Origin: an uncultured Chloroflexota bacterium
Lineage (GTDB): Bacteria; Chloroflexota; Anaerolineae; Aggregatilineales; Phototrophicaceae
Direction: 5' to 3'
DNA length: 10,491 nt
Assembly (NCBI GenBank): GCA_903904765.1
Contig: CAIVEA010000090.1
Span: 1-10,491, forward strand
Positions 1-5,723 of the stretch are shown here, one piece after another (position 1 is the stretch's first letter; each line of letters starts with the position of its first letter). The position numbers and the translations under genes are program-made. The notes beneath the pieces were generated by a model, which did not search any database, had not been told where the DNA came from, and saw only the letters and a list, made by a program, of their open reading frames with translations.

Positions 1-283
1 TGGCGACCACGCTCAAACCACTGCTCACGATGCTGATGACGACCATCGTCGTTTGCGGGTTGTGGAAGAAGATGTCCACAACCTGCGCGAGGGCGATGTA
101 GACGATGTAACCGGGGTACTGTGGTGCGCCCGCTGTGACATTATAGGCTTGCATTCCGATTGCCATATTGACCGAATCCCAGTGGTACAGGGTTTGGCTG
201 GCGAATGGGATGCGCGTGATGAGCGTCACGATAAACAGCGCCAATGCGATCCATTTGGCGCTGCGAGTATGGACGATGTTCAA
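1..283 (-). CDS. Glycosyltransferase family 39-like (GT-C) membrane protein, N-terminal part
   Basis: The reverse strand has an uninterrupted frame of 94 codons from a TTG at 283 to the window edge, so the gene is truncated by the window. A strong Shine-Dalgarno (GGAGGA) sits 5 bases before the TTG, and the TTG overlaps the stop of the upstream gene in a TTGA junction, implying translational coupling. The protein starts MNIVHTRSAKWIALALFIV, a first membrane segment at about residues 9-22. A short loop follows, containing LYHWDSVNMAIGMQAYNV and then QYPGYIVYIALAQVVDIFF. An acidic residue in the first outside loop followed by a P-G-Y-x-x-Y membrane segment is typical of GT-C glycosyltransferases of the GT39/PMT type, which use lipid-linked sugar donors. 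Seen: frame, start signal, motif. Known: family style. Inferred: sugar transfer at the membrane; acceptor unknown. Confidence 0.7.
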   Translation of the reverse strand, partial: MNIVHTRSAKWIALALFIVTLITRIPFASQTLYHWDSVNMAIGMQAYNVTAGAPQYPGYIVYIALAQVVDIFFHNPQTTMVVISIVSSGLSVVA

Positions 284-1842
284 CGGAGTCCTCCAGTGGT
301 GGTGTTGGTTGGCGCGGATTGTTCGCGGCGGCCGAGCCAGCGCGGAACTAACCCGCCGATGAGTGTAAGTGCCACGATCAGCGGGATCAGGCTGAGCAGA
401 CCGGGCAATCCGGCGATAATCCCGTAGTTACGGGCGATATTCCCTTGCTGAAATAGAGGTAGCGAGTAGCTGAATAGGATGTTATTCATCATGTCCGGCG
501 TGGTGACGGGCGGGAACGACTGCCCTGAAATGGTCTGTATCCACACATTTGCCACCGAAAGCAGCGCCAGTAAGCCGATGAGGGTGCGTCCGGCGGTGCT
601 GCTAGCATAGCGGGTGAACGCGCCTGTGATGAACAGCGCAGCGAAGGGCAGCATCGGGATCAGGTATCGCGGGCCGACGGTGAACCCGCCCCACCACATG
701 GCGCTGGACGAATTGTAGACGAAGAAGAAGGCCACCACTAGCAGGGCGGCGATTAATCCACCCCGTCGCGGCTGATGACTGCGCCACAGGACGACGAATC
801 CGGGGATCGCCAGCAGCAGCGCGGGCGACAGTACGAACACCCCCCGGAACGGGCTAAATGTCAGGCCAAACAGAGTCGCTGGATTAGGGAGGGTCAGGCT
901 GAGGAAACCGACGGAATGAACATCCTGCCATGCGGTGGAATATTCGTAGCCGACGGGCATGGGCGTTTTGAAGATGGCGTAGTTATAGGCCGCGAACAGC
1001 AGCCCTAGCGGGATGGCTGCTAGCACCACGCGGTACAGTGCGAGGCGGTTAGGCATGCGGATGACCGCCCACAGGAACAGGATCGCCAGCGCCGGAACAA
1101 CCGGATATTCGGTGACGACGGCGAAGCTGAACAACAGGCCGACTCCCCACAGCCAGCCCAGCGGCGCAGATTCGTACACCACCCGCCACAGCAGATAGAA
1201 TCCCACGAATAGGCCGAACGCCGCCAGTTGATGCTGGTACAACACGCCACTATACGGGAAAGCCATCGTGCCTAACCCGTAGATCAGGGCGACGGTGAAG
1301 GCGTGGAACAGGTTGTTTGTGAAGCGCGTCGCCATCAGGAACAGCACCACACCGAGTAGCGCCGAAGGGATGGATGAGGCGAAGAAGGTGATGAACGTCA
1401 GCGCCATTGCCTCGTAGAGCGCGTTCGGGCGCAGCCCCTGACCTTCGGGATTGAGCGTGTCACCCAACGCGCCGAGGCCGCGCCCGCTCTGGATGAAGTT
1501 CTGGATGGGCGGGATGGCGGCGACGGCTTTGAACACCATGTAGAACGGCAGCGCAAGGAGCGATGGGCCGATGGACTTATCCGTGAAGAAGTGTCCGTCG
1601 CACGACCCGCCCGTGATGTGGTCGGGATCGGCGGTGAAGGGGCCGGGGAAGCAGGCTTTGTCCCCGGTGTTGGTGTGGTAGTCGTCAATGTTCAGAACGC
1701 CTTTATCGCCGATGGCATACACGAGGTCTGCCCGGGAGTTCGCGCCCCAGTCCGCCCATTTGGGCATGAAATAGCCATAGCAGACGACCAAGATCAAGAA
1801 AAGTGTGATCGCGTAAGTGCGCTTGGACACTGGATGAGTCAT
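280..1842 (-). CDS. Polytopic membrane protein, putative GT-C/GT39-like glycosyltransferase
   Basis: A 520-residue protein with roughly 11-12 hydrophobic segments spread along its length, starting with a membrane segment at about residues 10-26. The first large extracytoplasmic loop (about 30-95) holds NSRADLVYAI, an acidic pair in LNIDDYHTNTGDKA (D53, D54) and HFFTDKSIGPSLLALPFY. This arrangement (N-S-R, D-x-Y, then T-D-K-x-x-G-x-S-L-L-x-x-P-x-Y) is one I associate with GT-C type glycosyltransferase-like proteins of Chloroflexota and related phyla. The substrate cannot be read from the sequence. The ATG at 1842 has an AAGGGA ribosome site 8 bases upstream. The stop overlaps the TTG of the next gene, so the two products are probably made together. 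The C-terminal tail after the last membrane segment is short and Thr-rich. It could instead be a membrane protein of unknown function. Confidence 0.6.
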   Translation of the reverse strand: MTHPVSKRTYAITLFLILVVCYGYFMPKWADWGANSRADLVYAIGDKGVLNIDDYHTNTGDKACFPGPFTADPDHITGGSCDGHFFTDKSIGPSLLALPFYMVFKAVAAIPPIQNFIQSGRGLGALGDTLNPEGQGLRPNALYEAMALTFITFFASSIPSALLGVVLFLMATRFTNNLFHAFTVALIYGLGTMAFPYSGVLYQHQLAAFGLFVGFYLLWRVVYESAPLGWLWGVGLLFSFAVVTEYPVVPALAILFLWAVIRMPNRLALYRVVLAAIPLGLLFAAYNYAIFKTPMPVGYEYSTAWQDVHSVGFLSLTLPNPATLFGLTFSPFRGVFVLSPALLLAIPGFVVLWRSHQPRRGGLIAALLVVAFFFVYNSSSAMWWGGFTVGPRYLIPMLPFAALFITGAFTRYASSTAGRTLIGLLALLSVANVWIQTISGQSFPPVTTPDMMNNILFSYSLPLFQQGNIARNYGIIAGLPGLLSLIPLIVALTLIGGLVPRWLGRREQSAPTNTTTGGLR

Positions 1843-1850
1843 CCTGTGAT

Positions 1851-1884
1851 TCCCTTGTTGGCATGAAAAGTCTTGACCAACAGG
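1851..1884 (-). promoter_or_regulatory. Hairpin overlapping the ribosome binding site of the 520-residue membrane protein gene
   Basis: In the leader of the gene starting at 1842, the arms at 1877-1884 (CCTGTTGG in mRNA sense) and 1854-1861 (CCAACAAG) can pair over 8 bases, including one G-U pair, with a 15-base loop. The Shine-Dalgarno AAGGGA occupies 1851-1856, so its first three bases lie inside the stem. This could lower translation, or it could be chance. The rest of 1843-1925 shows no clear promoter or terminator, so read-through from the permease gene is possible. Confidence 0.3.
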
Positions 1885-1925
1885 CTACCGGATTTGCCTT
1901 TCAGATGGCTATCATTTCACCTTGC

Positions 1926-2711
1926 TCACAAGTCATCCGGGTGGCGGTTGAGCAGTTGAGACAGTACCAGCGCCGCCAGCGCCAGCAGCACAAGGATTAG
2001 CCCCGTCCACAGCGCCCCGTTCAAATCCTGTTCCAGCACATTGTAGACCAGCAGCGGCATGGTCTGGGTGCGCCCCTGCAAATTGCCGGCAAAGATCATC
2101 GTCGCGCCGAATTCGCCCAGCGCCCGCGCCCAACTGAGCGCCAGCCCCGCCGCCAGACTGCGCCGTGCCAGCGGGAACGTGATGTGGCGGAATAATGTCC
2201 ATCCATCTGCGCCGTCTACCCGTGCCGCACCCTCGACTTCGGGTTCATGCAGGTGGAAGGCGATCTGGGCAGCGCGAATGTAAAACGGTGCGGAGACGAA
2301 TATCTGCGCCAGCACCACTGCTGCGGTAGTGAAGGGGAGTTGAATCCCGAATGTGCCGAGCAGCGGCCCCAACAACCCGCGCCGTCCGAAGGTGATAAGC
2401 AACGTCAGCCCCGCAACGGCGGGTGGCATCACAATTGGTAGTTCGAGCAGGATGGTGAGGGCGTGTTTGAAACGGAACTGGCTACGTGCCAGCCCATAAG
2501 CCAGCGGTGTTCCCATGAGAATCGTCAGCACGCTGGTGAGGAGCGTGGTGATGATGCTGAGCGTAATGGCCTGCGTCACGCCGCTATCCGGCGTGCTTTC
2601 CCATGCGCTGGTTTGTAGCACGCGCAGCACCAGTGTCAGCAAGGGTACAATCAACAACAGAACTAGCAGTGCAGCCACCGCTAAGCCGGAGTATCGAATG
2701 AATCGTGTCAT
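1926..2711 (-). CDS. modB: Molybdate/tungstate-type ABC transporter permease (ModB/WtpB-like)
   Basis: A 261-residue inner-membrane permease, the usual ModB-like size, with about five to six membrane segments beginning at residues 8-28. The cytoplasmic EAA loop that contacts the ATPase is at about 159-181 (EVEGAARVDGADG followed by WTLFRHITFPLA). Downstream, GEFGATMIFAGNLQGRTQ (199-216) is the signature shared by ModB, WtpB and sulfate CysT/CysW permeases; 'AGNLQGRTQTMPLLVYN' fits the molybdate/tungstate branch best. In a full transporter it would pair with a periplasmic or lipoprotein oxyanion-binding protein and an ATPase, but neither is adjacent: upstream is a divergent regulator and downstream is a sugar-transferase-like gene. 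Start ATG at 2711; the nearest Shine-Dalgarno-like GGAG lies 12 bases upstream, which is rather far. Substrate (molybdate, tungstate or sulfate) is inferred from the motif only, so the gene symbol is tentative. Confidence 0.85.
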   Translation of the reverse strand: MTRFIRYSGLAVAALLVLLLIVPLLTLVLRVLQTSAWESTPDSGVTQAITLSIITTLLTSVLTILMGTPLAYGLARSQFRFKHALTILLELPIVMPPAVAGLTLLITFGRRGLLGPLLGTFGIQLPFTTAAVVLAQIFVSAPFYIRAAQIAFHLHEPEVEGAARVDGADGWTLFRHITFPLARRSLAAGLALSWARALGEFGATMIFAGNLQGRTQTMPLLVYNVLEQDLNGALWTGLILVLLALAALVLSQLLNRHPDDL

Positions 2712-2784
2712 AGTCCGTAGTCACTCCACTTTTGCGCGGGTAAGCATATCCGATGGGTTTATGAATGAAAATAGTGGCGGATGG

Positions 2785-2814
2785 TTTTCACGGGTATCCG
2801 TCTTGGCGTACAAT
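2785..2814 (+). promoter_or_regulatory. Possible promoter for the response regulator gene
   Basis: In the 142-base divergent region 2712-2853 there is a good -10 candidate, TACAAT, at 2809-2814. The upstream -35 counterpart is poor (TTTTCA at 2785-2790, 18-base gap). The -10 lies 39 bases before the ATG of the response regulator. A weaker opposite-strand candidate for the permease (TATGCT preceded 17 bases earlier by TTTTCA, read on the minus strand) lies within the same region. The sigma factor preferences of this organism are unknown. Confidence 0.3.
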
Positions 2815-2853
2815 ACACAGGAATGTGCGGCCTATTCGGGATAGGGTGGTTCG

Positions 2854-3330
2854 ATGACGTATACCATACTCATCGTGGATGATGATTGGATGAACCGCGA
2901 GGTGTTGCAAGCGCATCTGGAGAGCGCGGGCTACCAAGTTCTTTCGGCTAACAGTGGCCCCGCCGCGCTGCAACTGATTGCCGCGCAACCGGTTGATCTG
3001 GTGTTGCTGGATGTACGCATGCCGGGGATGGATGGCTACGAGGTATGTGCCCGTTTGCGCGGGGACGAACAGACAGCCTCTGTACCTGTGTTGCTCATCA
3101 CGGCATTAGAAGATGAGGACTTCAAAACACATGGGCTGGAGGCAGGGGCGGATGATTTCCTGACGAAGCCGCTGGATGGGGTCATCATGCTCAACCGCAT
3201 TCGCAGCTTGCTTCGGCTACGCACCTTGCAGCAGGAATTGGAGCGCCGCGAACGCCTGCTATGGGATGTGCTGGTGCAGTATGTTCCACCAGATGTGGCG
3301 CAGCAAATTTTGGCGCAACTGGCGGGTTAA
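2854..3330 (+). CDS. Response regulator receiver-domain protein with short coiled-coil/cyclase-linker-like tail
   Basis: A 158-residue cytoplasmic protein with a complete CheY-like receiver domain: the acidic pocket D9/D10/D11 in ILIVDDDWMN, the phospho-acceptor D53 in LVLLDVRMPGMDG, T83 in LLITALED and K105 in DFLTKPLDG. It should therefore be phosphorylated by a partner histidine kinase. After the receiver, residues about 115-138 form a charged, leucine-rich helix (likely coiled coil). The end reads VQYVPPDVAQQILAQLAG, which resembles the linker seen just before class III adenylate cyclase domains in receiver-cyclase proteins, but no cyclase domain follows. There is no DNA-binding domain. 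ATG start at 2854 follows AGGGTGG at 5 bases' distance. No kinase gene is adjacent; the nearest is the histidine kinase at 5724. It could be a single-domain regulator acting by protein contact. Confidence 0.9.
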   Translation: MTYTILIVDDDWMNREVLQAHLESAGYQVLSANSGPAALQLIAAQPVDLVLLDVRMPGMDGYEVCARLRGDEQTASVPVLLITALEDEDFKTHGLEAGADDFLTKPLDGVIMLNRIRSLLRLRTLQQELERRERLLWDVLVQYVPPDVAQQILAQLAG

Positions 3331-3414
3331 GCCGACGGTTCCCCTACCATCTCGTCTTTTTAGGTGGCATCTGCTGGCGCGGGGTGGTACAACCATGCGT
3401 CATGCTTGGTGATT

Positions 3415-3430
3415 GAGGAGTCTATCTGTG
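3415..3430 (+). promoter_or_regulatory. Ribosome binding site that fixes a GTG start for the SH3-like protein
   Basis: GAGGAG at 3415-3420 is followed by a 7-base gap and then GTG at 3428. The open frame could also begin at a TTG at 3413, but that codon overlaps the Shine-Dalgarno itself and has no ribosome site of its own. The GTG is therefore the better start, removing five residues from the longest reading. Confidence 0.7.
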
Positions 3431-4084
3431 TCTAGAGGCAGACCGTATCGGTCTGGTAATAGTGGCCCGCCTTCGTGGTTCGTGTTTCTTGTTGGAACTG
3501 CGATTGTGTTTGGCGCGTACTATATCTGGAACGGCGCACAGAATTTCTTTCGCACGGGGGGGCGCGGCGTGGTGGAAACCACCGAACGGGCAGTGATCGT
3601 GGCAAGCGCAACGGCGCAAAGTTTGCCAATCACCCGCGAACCCACGCGCACCCCTTTCCCGACACCATTTCCCACCTGTCAGGATTTTATGGTGACTGTA
3701 CCGAATGCACGGGTGCGGGAGCAGCCTAACGAAACATCGGCTATTGTCGGTTCGTTCGCTCAAAATGAGACGGTTTGCGTGGTGGGCAAACCCTCTGCCG
3801 AAAGCGAGTGGTACACGATTGATCTGCGCCCGCAGACTCGCCGCCTCGATATGGCCTATATGCACGAGAGCGTGATTCAGCCGCTGTACCCCACGCCCAC
3901 GCCTAGCATGACTGTTACACCGCTGCCGACGGTGACACCCCTGCCCACGCTTACGCCCAGCCTGACACCCATACCTTCGCTCACGCCAACGGTTGACCCG
4001 CGTGCGACTTCTACGCCCATGCCGACTATTACGCCAACACCGACCACAGAAGCCACATCCACGCCGCCGCGTCAGAGTGCGTGA
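3428..4084 (+). CDS. Membrane-anchored SH3-like domain protein with Pro/Thr-rich C-terminal tail
   Basis: From the GTG start the protein is 218 residues. A short basic N-terminus (SRGRPYR) precedes one membrane segment at about 17-36 (WFVFLVGTAIVFGAYYIW), so it is probably a signal anchor with the rest outside. Residues about 86-152 resemble a bacterial SH3 (SH3b-like) domain: VTVPNARVREQPNETSAIVG, then NETVCVVGKPSAESEWYTID, then YMHESVIQPL. The pattern N-x-R-x-x-P...V-G...W-Y is typical of these wall- or ligand-binding modules. Short Thr/Pro-rich linkers flank it (REPTRTPFPTPFPT), and the tail from residue 155 is almost entirely Pro/Thr/Leu repeats. Such tails are frequent in extracellular proteins of Anaerolineae. 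Function is unknown; cell-surface or peptidoglycan association is inferred. It lies 97 bases downstream of the response regulator on the same strand, with no terminator seen between them, and ends at a strong terminator. Confidence 0.75.
   Translation: MSRGRPYRSGNSGPPSWFVFLVGTAIVFGAYYIWNGAQNFFRTGGRGVVETTERAVIVASATAQSLPITREPTRTPFPTPFPTCQDFMVTVPNARVREQPNETSAIVGSFAQNETVCVVGKPSAESEWYTIDLRPQTRRLDMAYMHESVIQPLYPTPTPSMTVTPLPTVTPLPTLTPSLTPIPSLTPTVDPRATSTPMPTITPTPTTEATSTPPRQSA
3890..4069 (+). repeat. Low-complexity coding repeat (Pro/Thr-rich tail)
   Basis: About 180 bases of imperfect tandem repeats built on ACGCC, ACACC and CCGAC units encode PTPTPS, TPLPTVTPLPT and similar peptides in the SH3-like protein. 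The units vary in both base and amino-acid sequence, so this is a protein low-complexity region and not a CRISPR or other DNA element. It makes long false open frames on the opposite strand. Confidence 0.8.
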
Positions 4085-4102
4085 GCCTGTATACCTCCAA
4101 AC

Positions 4103-4131
4103 AAAAAGTGACCCGCAAGGATCACTTTTTT
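4103..4131. terminator. Bidirectional intrinsic terminator
   Basis: AAAAAGTGA (4103-4111) pairs with TCACTTTTT (4122-4130). Inside it, after one mismatch, CC and GG close a GCAA tetraloop. The stem is followed by T residues on the plus strand, and the A run gives a T run on the minus strand. It sits 18 bases after the stop of the SH3-like gene and 21 bases from the stop of the convergent MFS gene, so it should serve both. Confidence 0.9.
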
Positions 4132-4152
4132 GTGTGTGATGTGAAGGGCTGT

Positions 4153-5412
4153 TTAGGCCGATGTGGTGGAATGGCTGCGTTGCCGCGTGCGCTGCACCCA
4201 CTCTAGCGGATGGACATGGGTGAGGATGCCGGCCAGCACCCGCAGCACCGCCGCCACGATCAAGATGGTCACCAGCGGCATACCGGCGCTGCTCAGGCTT
4301 TTGCCGATCAGCGGGCCGATGAACATGGCGATATAGATGGACTGGTTATAGGCGATGGTGTAGGGTGTTTTTTCGTCAAGCGGGGTGAGTTCGCTAAACA
4401 GTGAGAACAACCCGACGGCAGTAGTCGTCCATGATGCGCCACCTATCGCGCTGCCGATGAGTGCGACGGGTAGACTGGCGGCAGAGGCGACGACGAACAG
4501 GCTCATACCTGTGCCGACCATCCCCACTGCGATCATGGTGCGGCTGCCGAAACGGGCGATTAACTGTGATGTGAACATGGCGATAATTGCACTGGAGGCC
4601 AGTTCCGCCACCCCGTACAGTCCCATGAACGTTTCTGTCGCGCCGAGGTTTTTCACCAGATGCAGCGGAACGAGCGCCGCCACCGAGAAGAAGCTCATGT
4701 GTGTGACGAAGATGATGAAGCAAATCATCTGAAAAGTAGGCGATTTGAACGGGTTGGTGCGGGGGCGCGCATTTTCCTGTGTCGTGGGACGGCTGACCCG
4801 TTGCACCGAAGGCTTGACATGCGTGATGTGCCACGAACTCATGAGCGTCATCAGGAAGGCGAAGCCGAATAACAGCTGGTAGTTCAGCGGGTATGGCACA
4901 TGTTCCAGCCACAAGCCCATCAACAGGCCGCTGATCGCCAGCATGATGCTGAATACCATTGAACGGCGGCTGGTGAGGGCTGTGATTTGGTTTTCGGAAA
5001 CCGACTCCCGCATCATCACCAGAAACGTCACGCCTGCGATCCCCTGCGGGATAGCCGGCAGCGCAATAGACAGAATCAGCCATGTCGTCTGGAATCCCGA
5101 GGGCATGAAGGGTGTGAATGCCGGCAGCAGGAACGCCAACCGATAACCTATCCCCGGCCACAAAGTCGCCCGTGCCGAGTTGTCGTAACGGCTGAGCCAG
5201 CGTGCGCCTAGCGAAGCTGCGAACAACAGAATTAAAGATGGCAACGAAGCCATCCATGTCAATTGTGTCGAATCTGCACCTAAATGAATGGCATAGACCG
5301 AGAGGAAACGGTTGATTGCCGGGAAGCCAATACCGAACCATGCGATGTCATACACCAGATGGTTGAAATTGGAATCCTCTTGAGTTTTAGGCACTGGCAA
5401 AGCAAGACGCAT
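4153..5412 (-). CDS. Major facilitator superfamily (MFS) transporter
   Basis: From the ATG at 5412 the protein has 419 residues, with about 12 membrane segments in two halves separated by a charged loop near the middle (KPSVQRVSRPTTQENARPRT), the normal MFS plan. The N-half includes FGIGFPAINRFLSVYAIHLG and the loop GARWLSRYDN between TM2 and TM3, in the place of the MFS A-motif. The C-half includes GLYGVAELASSAIIAMFTSQ and the parallel loop LIARFGSRTMIAVGM. It should move a small solute across the inner membrane by ion coupling; the substrate is not readable. The start is chosen because AGGGTGGG lies 7 bases before the ATG; an in-frame GTG at 5448 would add 12 residues but has no ribosome site I can see. 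It stands alone, divergent from the histidine kinase gene and convergent with the SH3-like gene. Expression could be controlled by the operator-like sites upstream. Confidence 0.85.
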   Translation of the reverse strand: MRLALPVPKTQEDSNFNHLVYDIAWFGIGFPAINRFLSVYAIHLGADSTQLTWMASLPSLILLFAASLGARWLSRYDNSARATLWPGIGYRLAFLLPAFTPFMPSGFQTTWLILSIALPAIPQGIAGVTFLVMMRESVSENQITALTSRRSMVFSIMLAISGLLMGLWLEHVPYPLNYQLLFGFAFLMTLMSSWHITHVKPSVQRVSRPTTQENARPRTNPFKSPTFQMICFIIFVTHMSFFSVAALVPLHLVKNLGATETFMGLYGVAELASSAIIAMFTSQLIARFGSRTMIAVGMVGTGMSLFVVASAASLPVALIGSAIGGASWTTTAVGLFSLFSELTPLDEKTPYTIAYNQSIYIAMFIGPLIGKSLSSAGMPLVTILIVAAVLRVLAGILTHVHPLEWVQRTRQRSHSTTSA

Positions 5413-5507
5413 ACAACAACCCACCCTAAAAGTGAACGCTGACCACACGAGTAAAAATCACTGTACAAAATAGAACGGTTTGCAGATAGGGGAGGCTGAT
5501 GACGTAT

Positions 5508-5521
5508 GGTAAACGATTACC
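5508..5521. promoter_or_regulatory. Operator-like palindrome, LacI-family style (site 1)
   Basis: GGTAAACGATTACC is a 14-base palindrome with a central CG; six of seven base pairs match. This resembles the central-CG operators bound by many LacI/GalR-family repressors (consensus style TGTAAACGTTTACA). It lies 96 bases upstream of the MFS ATG. No LacI-type regulator is encoded in the window, so the binder is unknown. Confidence 0.4.
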
Positions 5522-5603
5522 CAACGCCCAACCTGTTAATGATCTGCTCCACTTTTTATGCTACAACGATTTCAATTGCGGTTCATAGTACCATTCATTG
5601 GTA

Positions 5604-5617
5604 TGGTATCGTTTACA
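5604..5617. promoter_or_regulatory. Operator-like half-site related to site 1 (site 2)
   Basis: Read on the minus strand this is TGTAAACGATACCA. It shares GTAAACGAT with site 1 and has the same central CG; its own palindromic symmetry is weaker (four of seven pairs). Centre-to-centre distance from site 1 is 96 bases, close to nine helical turns, and the two sites are in opposite orientation. It partly overlaps the second copy of GTATGGTA and adjoins a TACCA/TGGTA inverted repeat. Confidence 0.35.
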
Positions 5618-5723
5618 CGCTCTCGGCTAACTTGATGAAATCAGGGGAGCGTGGTAACTTGGAAAGAGCGTATAGTAGGTCTTTCACATCGTATAAACCA
5701 TCCGATCAGACGAAAGTTGCGGT

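Larger units (their letters stand above)
5413..5723. promoter_or_regulatory. 311-base divergent intergenic region between MFS transporter and histidine kinase
   Basis: This noticeably AT-richer stretch holds the start signals of two divergent genes. It contains the MFS Shine-Dalgarno (5420-5427 on the minus strand), two related operator-like motifs (5508-5521 and 5604-5617), and a separate inverted repeat TACCA-5 bases-TGGTA (5589-5603). The octamer GTATGGTA occurs twice (5504-5511 and 5601-5608). A 29-codon open frame (5499-5588) follows AGGGGAGG, but with only a 3-base gap. Convincing -35/-10 pairs were not found for either gene, although TATAGT (5671-5676) and TATAAA (5692-5697) are possible -10 elements for the kinase. 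No terminator or RNA gene is evident. Confidence 0.6.

Noticed and set aside
3890..4069. Short repeated units considered as a CRISPR array or minisatellite
   Set aside because: Units are irregular, 5-12 bases, with no unique spacers, and are explained by the Pro/Thr-rich peptide they encode.
3422..4201. Long minus-strand open frame opposite the SH3-like gene, crossing the terminator
   Set aside because: It runs through the low-complexity Pro/Thr repeat and the intrinsic terminator, is rich in Arg/Cys/His without domains, and lacks a ribosome site; it is a shadow of the real gene.
4394..5341. 315-codon minus-strand frame inside the MFS gene in another frame
   Set aside because: The MFS frame has clear membrane periodicity and a good start; this alternative is rich in His/Arg with no recognisable domain.
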